Assembly: GCA_009693105.1 (NCBI GenBank)
Contig: SHXV01000009.1
Location: forward strand, 1 to 40,820
Direction: 5' to 3'
Length of the DNA: 40,820 nucleotides
Source: Dehalococcoidia bacterium
GTDB taxonomy: Bacteria; Chloroflexota; Dehalococcoidia; SHXV01
A program made the translations under genes and the position numbers. Under the pieces are notes generated by a model. It was not told the origin of the DNA, searched no databases, and saw only the letters and a program-made list of their open reading frames with translations. Shown piece after piece: positions 1 through 8,976 of the stretch; the first letter of the stretch is position 1, and each line of letters begins with the position of its first letter.

Positions 1-659
1 TCCGGGCAGACTTCGGTGCAGCACTTGGTGATGTTGCACATGGAGATCATCGCCTCGTCCTTGATAAAGTCGATCCGATCGAGCCCATCCATCGGGTGCA
101 TATCCAGGCTGGCCAGCCGCACCAGGAAGCGGGGGCCGGCGAAGCGGTCGAAGTTCTCATGCGTGCGCAGGACATGGCAGACGTCCTGGCAGAGGAAGCA
201 TTCGATGCACTTGCGGAACTCCTGTACCCGGTCGATGTCCTCTTGCTTGAAGATGAAGTCCGCGCCCGGCTTGGGGGTGAACGGCTTGATCTTTTTGTTG
301 ATCTCGTAGTTCCAGGACACGTCGGTGACCAGGTCCTTGATATGGGGGAACGCCTTGAGCGGGTAGACGTACAACGGCTCGCTGGGGTCGAAGTCGTCCA
401 GGCGTGTCTTGCACATCAGCCGGGGCTTGCCGTTCACCTCGGCGCTGCAGGAGCCGCACTTCGCTGCCTTGCAGTTCCAGCGGACGGCCAGATCGGGCTG
501 GTGATGGGACTGGATGTAGTGGATGGCGTCCAGTACCACCCAGCCCGCGCCGACGGGGATGGTGTAGGTCGTCTCCTTTAGCGCCCCGCCTTCGCCACGG
601 GGAAGGTGCACGGTCACGGACTGGCCGGTGGTGGTTTGCATCGTGGTTTGTATTGTCAT
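1..659 (-). CDS. sdhB: Succinate dehydrogenase/fumarate reductase iron-sulfur subunit (C-terminus cut by window edge)
   Basis: The iron-sulfur subunit of complex II carries electrons from the SdhA flavin to the membrane anchor. The ORF track omits it because the stop lies left of the window. I translated it from ATG at 659, whose codon overlaps the sdhA stop as ATGA. About 219 residues are visible. The N-terminal plant-type ferredoxin domain shows the [2Fe-2S] ligands in CKAAKCGSCSAEV with a later Cys in RLMC. The C-terminal alpha-helical domain shows CIECFLCQDVC and CNITKCCTEVCP, which supply ligands for the [4Fe-4S] and [3Fe-4S] clusters. It is the last gene of sdhC-sdhA-sdhB and is translationally coupled to sdhA. 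Whether the enzyme oxidises succinate or reduces fumarate cannot be told from sequence. The ORF at 157-678 on the same strand is a shadow. Confidence 0.95.
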   Translation of the reverse strand, partial: MTIQTTMQTTTGQSVTVHLPRGEGGALKETTYTIPVGAGWVVLDAIHYIQSHHQPDLAVRWNCKAAKCGSCSAEVNGKPRLMCKTRLDDFDPSEPLYVYPLKAFPHIKDLVTDVSWNYEINKKIKPFTPKPGADFIFKQEDIDRVQEFRKCIECFLCQDVCHVLRTHENFDRFAGPRFLVRLASLDMHPMDGLDRIDFIKDEAMISMCNITKCCTEVCP

Positions 660-2386
660 GGTACGGCCCTCGATTCACTCGTCGCTAAGGCGCGGAGATC
701 CTCCGGCATCTCTGGTTTGGGTGTCGTCGTGACTTCCATCTCGTCGCCACGGCGGCGGCTGACGCTGCTGACGGACTCCCAGTGGCCGTGGTCCGTCTCC
801 GGGAAGTCATCGCGGGTGTGGCCGCCGCGGCTCTCCTCCCGCTGCAGGGCGCAACGGGAAACGGCCTCCGCCACGGTGAGCATGTGGCGCATGTCCCAAC
901 TCAGGTGCCAGCCCGGGTTGTAGAGCCGGCTGCCCTCGACGTACATTGCGGGCATCCGCTGCGCGATCTCGCGGATGGTTTCGATGCACTTGCGCAGGTC
1001 GTCGGCGGTGCGGATGATCCCCGCCCCCGTCTGCATCGCGTCCTGGAGGGCGTTCTGCAGATCGTACGGCGTCTCGCCCCTGGCGCGCTCGAACGGGGCG
1101 GCCATCTCCTTCGCCGTGTCATCCACGACCTGCTGGTTAATCGCCGTCGTGGATTGCCCCCTGGCGAAGTCCGCCGCCGCTTGTCCCGCCCGCTTGCCGA
1201 ACACCAGCAGGTCGGACAGGGAGTTGCCGCCCAGCCGGTTTGCGCCGTGCATGCCGCCCGCGCATTCGCCGCAGGCGAACAGCCCAGGCACGGTGGTTTG
1301 GGCCGTCTCCGGTTCCACGCGGATGCCGCCCATCATGTAGTGCATCGTCGGCCCGACTTCCATCGGTTCCTTGGTGATGTCGACGTCCGCCAGGTCCTTG
1401 AACTGGTGGTACATGCTAGGCAGCTTGCGCTTGATGTACTCCGCCTCCCGGTGGGAGATGTCCAGGAATACGCCGCCGTGGGGGGAGCCCCGGCCCGCGC
1501 GCACCTCGGAGTTGATCGCCTTGGCCACGATGTCCCGGGTGGAGAGCTCCATGCGCGCGGCGTCGTAATTCTCCATAAAGCGCTCGCCGTTGGAGTTCTT
1601 GAGGAGGCCGCCCTCCCCGCGGACCGCTTCCGTGATCAGGATGCCACGCACGCCGGGAGGCCAGACCATGCCGGTGGGGTGGAACTGGGTGAACTCCATG
1701 TCCAGCAGATCCGCCCCCACTTCGTAGGCCATGCCCATGCCATCGCCCGTGTATTCCCATGAGTTGGAGGTGATGTGGTACATCTTGCCGATGCCGCCCG
1801 TAGCCATGATCACCGCCTTGGCCCGGAAGATGATGAAGCGGCCGTTCTCACGCCAGTAGGCGAATGCGCCGGTGACGCGGCCGTCCTCCGTGAGCAGGCG
1901 CCCTACCGTGCACTCCATGAATACGTCGATGCCGGCGTGGATGCCCCGGTCCTGCAGCGTCCGGATGATCTCCAGGCCGGTGCGGTCGCCCACGTGGGCA
2001 AGGCGGCGGAAGGAGTGGCCGCCGAAGGCGCGTTGCAGGATGCGGCCGTCATCGGTGCGGTCCCACACGGCGCCCCATTCTTCCAGCTCCTTCACGCGCT
2101 CCGGGGCCTCCTGGGCGTGGATCTGGGCCATGCGCCAGTTGTTCATGAACTTGCCGCCCTGGATCGTGTCCCGGAAGTGGGTTTTCCAGCCGTCCTCCGG
2201 ATCGACGTTGCCCAGCGCGGCGGCGACGCCGCCCTCCGCCATGACGGTGTGGGCCTTGCCCAGCAGCGACTTGCAGACCAGCGCTACTTTCACCCCGTTC
2301 GCCGATGCCTCGATGGCGGCGCGTATTCCGGCGCCGCCCGCGCCGATTACCAGGATGTCGTAATCGTGTGTATCAAAATCGGCCAT
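656..2386 (-). CDS. sdhA: Succinate dehydrogenase/fumarate reductase flavoprotein subunit
   Basis: The catalytic flavoprotein of complex II is 576 residues from the chosen start, the usual family size. The track start at 2485 adds an Arg/His-rich leader that lies inside sdhC, so I use ATG at 2386 (MADFDTHDYD), two bases after the sdhC stop. An N-terminal Rossmann FAD motif (GAGGAGIRAAIEA) is followed by HTVMAEGGVAAAL, whose His is the expected site of covalent FAD attachment. The substrate-site motifs QFHPTG, RGEGG and HGANRLGGNSL are present, the last with the catalytic Arg region. It overlaps sdhB by ATGA. The enzyme is expected to sit on the inner face of the membrane, bound to SdhB and the anchor. 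Confidence 0.97.
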   Translation of the reverse strand: MADFDTHDYDILVIGAGGAGIRAAIEASANGVKVALVCKSLLGKAHTVMAEGGVAAALGNVDPEDGWKTHFRDTIQGGKFMNNWRMAQIHAQEAPERVKELEEWGAVWDRTDDGRILQRAFGGHSFRRLAHVGDRTGLEIIRTLQDRGIHAGIDVFMECTVGRLLTEDGRVTGAFAYWRENGRFIIFRAKAVIMATGGIGKMYHITSNSWEYTGDGMGMAYEVGADLLDMEFTQFHPTGMVWPPGVRGILITEAVRGEGGLLKNSNGERFMENYDAARMELSTRDIVAKAINSEVRAGRGSPHGGVFLDISHREAEYIKRKLPSMYHQFKDLADVDITKEPMEVGPTMHYMMGGIRVEPETAQTTVPGLFACGECAGGMHGANRLGGNSLSDLLVFGKRAGQAAADFARGQSTTAINQQVVDDTAKEMAAPFERARGETPYDLQNALQDAMQTGAGIIRTADDLRKCIETIREIAQRMPAMYVEGSRLYNPGWHLSWDMRHMLTVAEAVSRCALQREESRGGHTRDDFPETDHGHWESVSSVSRRRGDEMEVTTTPKPEMPEDLRALATSESRAVP

Positions 2387-2388
2387 AA

Positions 2389-3162
2389 CTAGAATGCGCT
2401 CCAGGTGTTTAGGTCGGTGATCGTGCCGGTGGCGACGAGCCGAATGTAGAGGTCGGTGCTGCCGACGACGATGAGGCTTGTCCACGCCCAGAAGCGGTGG
2501 TGCTCATTCCACACCGTCGCGAGGTCCCAGACACGCTTGCGGGCGCGGCTACCGACAGAGCAACTGAAGCAGTTCAGGCTTCCGCCGATGAAGTGCCGCA
2601 GTGAGTGGCAGGAGAACGTGTACATCATCAGCAGGAAAGCGTTTAGCGTCATGATGATCGACCCCACGCCAACCCCGAACTCGCCCTCGTAGCGGAACGC
2701 CTTCAGCGTCCCCCACCAGAGGAAGATGTTAAACACCAGCGCCACGTACATGAAGTAGCGATGCAGGTTTTGCACCAGCAGCGGGCCGCGTTCGCCCGGG
2801 TACTTCCCGGGGGCGACGCCCTGCACGGCGCAGGCGGGTGGGCTGAAGAAGAAGGAGCGGTAGTAAGCGCGGCGGTAGTAATAGCAGGTAGCCCGGAAGC
2901 CGCCCGGCGCCCAGAGGATGAGGAAGGCGGGCGAAATCCAGCCGGGCAGCCAGCCGGGCCGGATCAGCGGCTCATAGAGCGGCGAGAGGTACGGCCCCGC
3001 TTCAAAGTCCCTGCCGATGGCGGCAGCGACCGTGAGATAGACACCGAAGAGCCCGAGGGTGATGACGACGAGCAGCGGTTCGACCCACCAGCGATCCGTG
3101 CGCTGGGTCGTGCCCGGGCCGGGCTGCGTGTTCCACTGTTGGGAAGCCGTGACTTGCGCCAT
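2389..3162 (-). CDS. sdhC: Succinate dehydrogenase membrane anchor, single-polypeptide type
   Basis: This 257-residue membrane protein has about five or six hydrophobic segments, among them VEPLLVVITLGLFGVYLTV, the stretch around WISPAFLILW, YVALVFNIFLWW, IIMTLNAFLLMMYTF and WTSLIVVG. It sits directly upstream of sdhA and sdhB, which identifies it as the quinone-reactive anchor. There is one long anchor gene instead of the usual sdhC plus sdhD. His residues in NLHRY, SCHSLRHF and NEHHRFW are candidate haem or quinone-site ligands. The first ATG (3168) has AAAGG directly against it. The second ATG (3162, MAQVTAS) lies at a normal distance from that Shine-Dalgarno site, so I prefer it. The role rests mainly on context and size. 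Confidence 0.85.
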   Translation of the reverse strand: MAQVTASQQWNTQPGPGTTQRTDRWWVEPLLVVITLGLFGVYLTVAAAIGRDFEAGPYLSPLYEPLIRPGWLPGWISPAFLILWAPGGFRATCYYYRRAYYRSFFFSPPACAVQGVAPGKYPGERGPLLVQNLHRYFMYVALVFNIFLWWGTLKAFRYEGEFGVGVGSIIMTLNAFLLMMYTFSCHSLRHFIGGSLNCFSCSVGSRARKRVWDLATVWNEHHRFWAWTSLIVVGSTDLYIRLVATGTITDLNTWSAF

Positions 3163-3246
3163 GTCCATCCTTTCTTGCGTCAGGACGCTAAGAGTGGGGG
3201 CGTGAACCTGGGTGGGCGGCGGGACAGTGTGTGAAAACCCGTCGCA

Positions 3247-3275
3247 ACAGTAGCACAGGCAACGGCTGTGAACAA
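3247..3275 (-). promoter_or_regulatory. Predicted promoter of sdhCAB
   Basis: On the minus strand TTGTTC is followed, after 17 bases, by TACTGT preceded by TGC, giving an extended -10. It lies in the 126-base gap between mnmE and sdhC, so the sdh genes probably have their own transcription start. The -10 itself is a weak match. Confidence 0.4.
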
Positions 3276-3288
3276 CCGACGGCGTCCT

Positions 3289-4632
3289 TCATTTGCCGAT
3301 GCAGAACCGGCTGAAGATGGCGTCCAGCAGGTCCTCCGTCACGTCCTCTCCCGTGATCTCGCCCAGGGCGCGCACGGCCTCCGCCAGGTCCACGCCGGCC
3401 ATGTCCTCCGGAGCACCGGCGGCGACCCCGCGCAGCGCCTCCTCGACGGCCAGGCGGGCGCGCCGGATGGCATCCACCTGGCGTGCGGAGGCCATGAGCG
3501 CCTGTTCCAGCGATGACGCGCCGCTCCCGTGCGCTCCCAGCCGGGCGACGATGGCGTCCGCCAGCTCCTCCATGCCCACGCCGGTGAGGGCGGAGACCCG
3601 GACCGCCGACAGCGGCAGCGCTGCCGTTTCGAACGCGGGGGACAGGTCGGCCTTGTTCACGACGGCGATGGCGGGGCGTTCACCCGCCGCCTCCAGCAGG
3701 GCGCGATCATCCGCGCTCAACGGGGTAGAGCCGTCCAGCACCAGCAGGATGAGATCGGCGGAGCGCAAAGCGGCGCGGCTGCGCTCCACGCCGAGCCGCT
3801 CCACCGGATCGATGGCCTCGTTGATGCCCGCCGTGTCGATCAGGACCAGGGGGACGCCGCGCACGCTCGCCGTCTCCTCGATCACGTCTCGCGTGGTGCC
3901 GGGGACAGCGGTGACGATAGCGCGCTCCCGCTCCAGCATCCGGTTGAGCAGGCTGGATTTGCCCACGTTGGGCCGCCCGACGATCGCCGTGCGCACGCCT
4001 TCGCGGTAGAGCGCGCCCACCGTCGCGCCCGCCAGCAACCGGGCCAGGGCGTCGTGCGCCGCGGTCAGCTGGGGGCGGATATCGTCCGGGGGGACGTCAT
4101 CATCGGGGAAGTCGACGCGAGCGCTGAGGTAGGCCAGCACGTCGAGCAGCGTCCGCCGCACCTCGCCCACCCGCCGCGAGAGCGATCCCTCCAGCCCGGC
4201 GATGGCCAGCCGCTGGGCTGCGTCCGTCTGTGCGGCGATGGTGGCCAGCACCGCCTCCGCCTGCGCCAGGTCCAGTCGCCGGTTGAGGAAGGCGCGCAGG
4301 GTGAACTCCCCCGCCTCCGCCGCTCGCGCCCCCGCGGCCAGCGTCGCGCCCAGGGCGCGCCGCAGGACCACGGGTCCGCCGTGGCACTGGAACTCCACCA
4401 CATCCTCCCCCGTGTAGGTGTGGGGGGCCAGCATAAGCGCGCCCAGCGCGTGGTCGATGATGGAGCCGTCGGCGGGGTCGTGGATGCCACCGTAGACGAG
4501 GCGGTGGTCGCCGAGGGGGCGGTCGAACAGCGCCGCTCCCATCGCCCGCGCCTCCGGCCCGGAGATGCGCACGATGCCGACGCCGCCCAGGCCCAGCGGC
4601 GTCGCGATGGCGGCGATGGTGTCGTCTTTCAT
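3289..4632 (-). CDS. mnmE: tRNA uridine-5-carboxymethylaminomethyl(34) synthesis GTPase MnmE
   Basis: With MnmG, MnmE builds the cmnm5 or nm5 group on wobble uridine 34 of certain tRNAs. The 447-residue protein has the normal length. The N-terminal formyl-THF-binding dimerisation domain (DTIAAIATPLGLGGVGIVRISG) is followed by a helical domain that brackets the G domain. G-domain motifs are G1 GRPNVGKSS, G2/switch PGTTRDVIEE, G3 DTAGI and G4 NKAD. The protein ends in FCIGK, the conserved C-x-G-K tail whose Cys is needed for modification. Its ATG overlaps the stop of the 45-residue micro-ORF upstream. No mnmG lies in the window. Confidence 0.97.
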   Translation of the reverse strand: MKDDTIAAIATPLGLGGVGIVRISGPEARAMGAALFDRPLGDHRLVYGGIHDPADGSIIDHALGALMLAPHTYTGEDVVEFQCHGGPVVLRRALGATLAAGARAAEAGEFTLRAFLNRRLDLAQAEAVLATIAAQTDAAQRLAIAGLEGSLSRRVGEVRRTLLDVLAYLSARVDFPDDDVPPDDIRPQLTAAHDALARLLAGATVGALYREGVRTAIVGRPNVGKSSLLNRMLERERAIVTAVPGTTRDVIEETASVRGVPLVLIDTAGINEAIDPVERLGVERSRAALRSADLILLVLDGSTPLSADDRALLEAAGERPAIAVVNKADLSPAFETAALPLSAVRVSALTGVGMEELADAIVARLGAHGSGASSLEQALMASARQVDAIRRARLAVEEALRGVAAGAPEDMAGVDLAEAVRALGEITGEDVTEDLLDAIFSRFCIGK

Positions 4633-4766
4633 GGAGCCAGCGCCACGGCGACCGTCCAGCCGTCGCCCAAGGAACCGAGGCGGTCGGTGTTCGTGAGCCG
4701 CTCGGAGAGCGCGACGAGTCGTGCTTGTTCCGCCTCGTTCGCGGCGACTGCGTCCGTTATTCCCAC
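4629..4766 (-). CDS. Possible 45-residue protein coupled to ftsK and mnmE
   Basis: This ORF is too short for the track. It starts at GTG inside the last codons of ftsK and stops with a TGA that overlaps the mnmE ATG as ATGA. It therefore fills the whole ftsK-mnmE gap in one frame. The translation is a short Ala/Glu-rich helix followed by a Gly-rich hydrophobic tail (GDGWTVAVALAP). GGAAG lies upstream of the GTG inside ftsK. The tight coupling on both sides argues for translation, but no family is recognised. It could instead be a chance open frame in GC-rich DNA or a remnant of a longer gene. Confidence 0.4.
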   Translation of the reverse strand: MGITDAVAANEAEQARLVALSERLTNTDRLGSLGDGWTVAVALAP

Positions 4767-7192
4767 GTCACGTCCGCTTCCAGGCTGCCGGCGGACACGA
4801 GCACCTCCCGTGAGGCACCGCCCTCGGCCACACCGACGATGCCCTCTTCCTCCAGCTCGTCCATCAGCCGGGCGGCGCGTGGGTAGCCGATGCGCAGCCG
4901 GCGCTGCAGCATCGATGTGGAGATGCGGGTGTGCTCCAGCGCCAGGTCTTTCGCCCGCTCGAACAACGCGTCCTTGCGGCTCTCGGCCTCCTCGATGTCG
5001 TGGGCGTGGCGCGCTTCCTCTAGCAGGTGGTCGTAGATCACCGGCTTGTGCTTGACCCCGGCCCTGGCCCAGAACTGGACCAGGGCCTCGATCTCCTGGT
5101 CAGACACGTACACGCCCTGGATCCGCCGCGGCTGCGCCGAATCCGTGCTCATGTACAGCATATCGCCCCGTCCCAGCAGCTTCTCCGCCCCCACCGAGTC
5201 CAGGATGGTGCGCGAGTCCACCTGTGAGCTGACGGCGAAGGCGATGCGGGTGGGGAAATTCGCCTTGATCAGGCCGGTGACGACGTCTACGGACGGCCGC
5301 TGCGTCGCCACGATGAGGTGGATGCCGGTGGCGCGGGCGAGCTGGGCCAGCCGGCAGATCTGCTTCTCCACTTCGTACGGCGCTGCCATCATTAAATCTG
5401 CCAGCTCATCGATGACTAGCACCCAGTAAGGGAGCTTCTCCGCCACTTTCGGGTGGCGGTTGTACCCTTCGATGTTGCGCACAGCGAGCTGGGCGAACTT
5501 GCGGTAGCGCGCCTCCATCTCGCTGATCACGGCGGCCAGCGCGCCCGGCACTTCGTCAACGTCGACGATGATGCGGGAGAATGCCAGGTGCGGCGTCATC
5601 GCGAACGGGGTCAGTTCCACCCGCTTGGGGTCCACCATGATGAAGCGGATGTCCTCCGGGGAGCAGCGCATCAGTAGGGAAGCGATGATCGCGTTGAGGC
5701 ATACGCTCTTGCCGGAGCCGGTCGCCCCGGCGATCAGGAGGTGGGGCATCTTGGCGAGGTCGGCCACGAGGGGCTCCCCGGATACGCCCTGCCCCAGGGC
5801 GATGCCCAGCCGGGAGCGCGCGGACAGCCGGGCGAACTGCGGGCTCTCCAGCACGGAGCGCAGCGTCACCACCGACGCGTCGTGGTTCGGCACCTCAATG
5901 CCGACGATGGGCTTGCCCGGCACCGGCGCCTCGATGCGCAGGGAGGGGGCGGCCAGTGCCAGCGCCAGGTCGTTGGCCAGGGAGGTGATCTGGTTCACGC
6001 GTACCCGTGTGCGGGAGACCTCCTCCGTCCGCACGCGGGGGCGGCCATCCCGGTCCAGGATGGGCCGTCCGTCCCTATCCCGCTCCTGCACCGCGCGCGT
6101 CTTCACTTCCCAGCCCGGCTCGACGCCGAACTGAGTGACGGTGGGGCCTTCGCTAATTTCGACCACGCGGGCGTCCACGCCGAAGCTCCCCAGCGTTTGC
6201 ACGATCAGCTCGGCGCGGCGGGCGTTGTCCATCGCCGCGGCTTCGCGCGTGCCGGCGGGCTTGAGCAGGTCCATCGCCGGCAGCTCCCAGCCGGTCGCGC
6301 TGTGCGTTGGCGTGTCCGCTGGCGCCGCCATGTCCGCCATGTGCGTAGGCGAAGGGCGATCAGGCAGGGTGAGCGGAGAAAGTGGACGGGCGCTGGCGAA
6401 CAAGGCGGGGGCCTCAACGCTCCTGCTGAGCGTGGCGATGCGCCGGAAGCCGGGGCCGTCCGCCGTATCGCCGCCCCCGTCGTCGCTGCCGTACCGTGCG
6501 CGCGACCGTCCCACGTCCAGCGGCACCATGTCCTCATCGTCGCCGCGGCGGAACAGCCAGCGCAGGCCGCCGATGGCCACCGTGCCCAGGCTCCAGGCCA
6601 GTTCCGGCAATCGCAGCGCGAGGAGCGCGTCCCAGAGCGCCGGGGAGCGGCGGGCGAGCGCCGCCATCGTTCGGGGAGCGACCAGCGTGGTCCCCGCAAG
6701 CGAGAGGGCGAGCCAGCTGAGCACGGCGAGGGCACCGGAGAAGAGCGACTTTCCGATCTCGCCGCCCGCGCTGACTTCATCGAGATGGGCGTTGCCGGCG
6801 GTCCAGTCCGGGCGATAGAACGAGAGCAACCCTAGCAGAACGACGCCCAGCACCAGCACCCCCGTCAGCCGGCGCCAGAAGACGAGCGAACGGGGCAGCA
6901 TGCGGCGGGAGAGGCCCATGCCGATCGCGACGGCGACCAGCACCGCGGGCAGGGCGCCCACGCCTAACCAGCGCACGAAGAAGCCGACGACGGCGGCGAC
7001 AAGGTCTGTGATCGGGATCAGCCAGGGGACAACCGCCACCGCGAGCAGCGCCAGGGTAAGCCCCACGTAGTCAGGACGTAGCGCGGCGACGATGGCCTCC
7101 CCCAGCCGGGGGCCGCCGCGGGCGCGCGCTGCACGGTACGATCGCCTTGGGGCGACGCCCCGGCGGCGGGTGGTCTGCCGTGCTCTTGCCAT
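4757..7192 (-). CDS. ftsK: DNA translocase FtsK/SpoIIIE
   Basis: This septal DNA pump clears chromosome DNA at division and aligns dif sites. It is 811 residues from ATG at 7192, which sits five bases after AAGGAGG; the track start at 7225 lies upstream of that site. The basic N-terminus is followed by about four membrane spans (roughly residues 45-215), then a Pro/Ala/Thr-rich linker. The RecA-like motor has Walker A GATGSGKSV and a Walker B region VLVIDELADLMM. The C-terminal winged-helix gamma domain ends near ISTSMLQRRLRIGYPRAARL, which normally reads KOPS sites. It lies 78 bases downstream of the RNase J gene. Confidence 0.96.
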   Translation of the reverse strand: MARARQTTRRRGVAPRRSYRAARARGGPRLGEAIVAALRPDYVGLTLALLAVAVVPWLIPITDLVAAVVGFFVRWLGVGALPAVLVAVAIGMGLSRRMLPRSLVFWRRLTGVLVLGVVLLGLLSFYRPDWTAGNAHLDEVSAGGEIGKSLFSGALAVLSWLALSLAGTTLVAPRTMAALARRSPALWDALLALRLPELAWSLGTVAIGGLRWLFRRGDDEDMVPLDVGRSRARYGSDDGGGDTADGPGFRRIATLSRSVEAPALFASARPLSPLTLPDRPSPTHMADMAAPADTPTHSATGWELPAMDLLKPAGTREAAAMDNARRAELIVQTLGSFGVDARVVEISEGPTVTQFGVEPGWEVKTRAVQERDRDGRPILDRDGRPRVRTEEVSRTRVRVNQITSLANDLALALAAPSLRIEAPVPGKPIVGIEVPNHDASVVTLRSVLESPQFARLSARSRLGIALGQGVSGEPLVADLAKMPHLLIAGATGSGKSVCLNAIIASLLMRCSPEDIRFIMVDPKRVELTPFAMTPHLAFSRIIVDVDEVPGALAAVISEMEARYRKFAQLAVRNIEGYNRHPKVAEKLPYWVLVIDELADLMMAAPYEVEKQICRLAQLARATGIHLIVATQRPSVDVVTGLIKANFPTRIAFAVSSQVDSRTILDSVGAEKLLGRGDMLYMSTDSAQPRRIQGVYVSDQEIEALVQFWARAGVKHKPVIYDHLLEEARHAHDIEEAESRKDALFERAKDLALEHTRISTSMLQRRLRIGYPRAARLMDELEEEGIVGVAEGGASREVLVSAGSLEADVTWE

Positions 7193-7270
7193 GCCGCCCT
7201 CCTTGCCCTGTCTCGCCGTCCGCATCCCCCCACGGACGTTCGGCGCCCCGGAGCCTCAGGTGCCGGCCCG

Positions 7271-8935
7271 CTAGACCTCCACCGCCACCGGCAACACCAT
7301 GGGGCGCCGGTGGGTCTCATCGTGGAGGAAGCGCGCCACCCCATCCTTTACCCTGGTGTTGACCAGCGCCCAGTCCACGGCGTGCCCCTCCCCGGGGAGG
7401 GAGTGGAGTGCCACCTCTCTGGTGCGCTGGAGCAGGTCCTCCGATTCTTCAACATCGACAAAGCCGCGGGACACCACCTCCGGCAGCCCCAGCACCTTGC
7501 CCGTTCGCTTCTCGATGGTCACGATGACGACGACCATGCCGTCCGAGGCCAGGTGCTTGCGGTCGCGCAGCACCAGGCTGTCCACGTCGCCGACACCGAG
7601 GCCGTCCACGTACACGTAGTCGCCGGAGACGTGCCCCTCGATGTACGCTTCCTGGTCGTCGATCTCAAGGACATCCCCATCCTCCAGGACGAAGATGTTC
7701 TGGGGGTCGATACCCATCTGCGTGCCCAGCTGGGCGTGGTGGACCAGGTGCCGGTACTCGCCGTGAATCGGCAGGAAGTAGCGGGGCCGCACCAGGCTCA
7801 GGACGAGCTTGAGCTCCTCCTGTGCGGCGTGGCCGCGCACGTGGACCCCCGGCGCGATCCGGCTGTAGAGCACGCGGGCGCCCATCTTGTACAGGTTATC
7901 GATCACGCGATCGACCAACGCTTCGTTGCCGGGAATGGGGGTGGATGACGTGATCACCGTATCCCCCGGGACGATATCGACGTACTGGTGATCGCGCCGC
8001 GCCATCCGCGCCAGCGCCGACGTCGGCTCACCCTGGCTTCCGGTGCAGATGATGACGAGCTTCTCATGCGGGGTCTTTCGCATCTCATCCGGGCGGAGCA
8101 GCGTTCCGGGCTTGGCGCGGAGGTAGCCCAGCTCCTGCGCCATCTGGGAGTTGTCCATCATGCTGCGGCCGGTGATGAAGACCTTGCGGCCGTGGCGCTC
8201 CGCCGCGTCGATCACCTGCTGCACGCGGGCGATCAGCGAGGCGAACGTGGCGATGATGACCCGCCCCTCCGCGTTTCCGATGATCTGGGCCAGCGCTTCC
8301 CCCACCACCTGCTCGGACGGCGTAAAGCCGCTTACCTCCGCGTAGGTGGAATCGGAGCAGAGTAGCAGGATGCCCTTGTCGCCCTCGGCGGAGAGGCGGG
8401 AGAGGTCGGTGTGCTGGCCCATCACGGGAGTGTGGTCCAGCTTGAAGTCGCCCGTGTGGATAATCGTGCCCAGCGGGGTGCGGATCACCAGGCCCGCGGC
8501 GTCCGGGATGCTGTGGGCTACGCGGAAGAACTCCACCTCAAACACGCCCGCCCGGATCGGCGGCGAGGGTGGCTCCACCACATGCAGGTCCTGCAGCGCG
8601 TCGTTCAGGCGGGCCTCCTTCAGCTTGACGGAGACGAGCCCGTTGGTGAGGCGGGTACAGTAGATGGGCGCCCGCACCTCCCGCAGGAGGTAGGGGAGCG
8701 CGCCGATGTGGTCTTCATGGCCGTGGGTGAGGAATATCCCGCGCAGCCGGTCGGCGCGCTCTCTCAGGTAGGAGATGTCCGGGATGACGAGGTCCACCCC
8801 CAGCATCTCTTCTTCCGGGAACATCAGCCCGGCATCGACCATGATGATGTCGTTGCCGTACTCAATGAGCATGCAATTGCGGCCGATCTCCCCAAGGCCG
8901 CCAAGCGGAATAACGCGAAGTTTAGATTCAGGCAT
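7271..8935 (-). CDS. rnj: Ribonuclease J
   Basis: RNase J is a metallo-beta-lactamase/beta-CASP ribonuclease with 5'-3' exo- and endonuclease activity in RNA decay and rRNA maturation. The 554-residue length is typical. The N-terminal segment LRVIPLGGLGEIGRNCMLIEY and the zinc motif THGHEDHIGALPYLL are diagnostic. HTGDFKLDHTP, the beta-CASP region (ITGRSMMDNSQMAQELGYL, GSQGEP) and HVRGHAAQEEL follow in order. The start has GGAG five bases upstream. The 41-base gap to the uracil-DNA glycosylase gene upstream is AT-rich and could hold a promoter, but no clean pair of boxes is seen. Confidence 0.96.
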   Translation of the reverse strand: MPESKLRVIPLGGLGEIGRNCMLIEYGNDIIMVDAGLMFPEEEMLGVDLVIPDISYLRERADRLRGIFLTHGHEDHIGALPYLLREVRAPIYCTRLTNGLVSVKLKEARLNDALQDLHVVEPPSPPIRAGVFEVEFFRVAHSIPDAAGLVIRTPLGTIIHTGDFKLDHTPVMGQHTDLSRLSAEGDKGILLLCSDSTYAEVSGFTPSEQVVGEALAQIIGNAEGRVIIATFASLIARVQQVIDAAERHGRKVFITGRSMMDNSQMAQELGYLRAKPGTLLRPDEMRKTPHEKLVIICTGSQGEPTSALARMARRDHQYVDIVPGDTVITSSTPIPGNEALVDRVIDNLYKMGARVLYSRIAPGVHVRGHAAQEELKLVLSLVRPRYFLPIHGEYRHLVHHAQLGTQMGIDPQNIFVLEDGDVLEIDDQEAYIEGHVSGDYVYVDGLGVGDVDSLVLRDRKHLASDGMVVVIVTIEKRTGKVLGLPEVVSRGFVDVEESEDLLQRTREVALHSLPGEGHAVDWALVNTRVKDGVARFLHDETHRRPMVLPVAVEV

Positions 8936-8976
8936 AACGCTCCACTGCTCTTTGAATTCTTCTTATCGACATAATA

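Noticed and set aside
3529-5055. 508-codon plus ORF over mnmE and ftsK
   Set aside because: It crosses two genuine genes on the other strand and lacks any domain.
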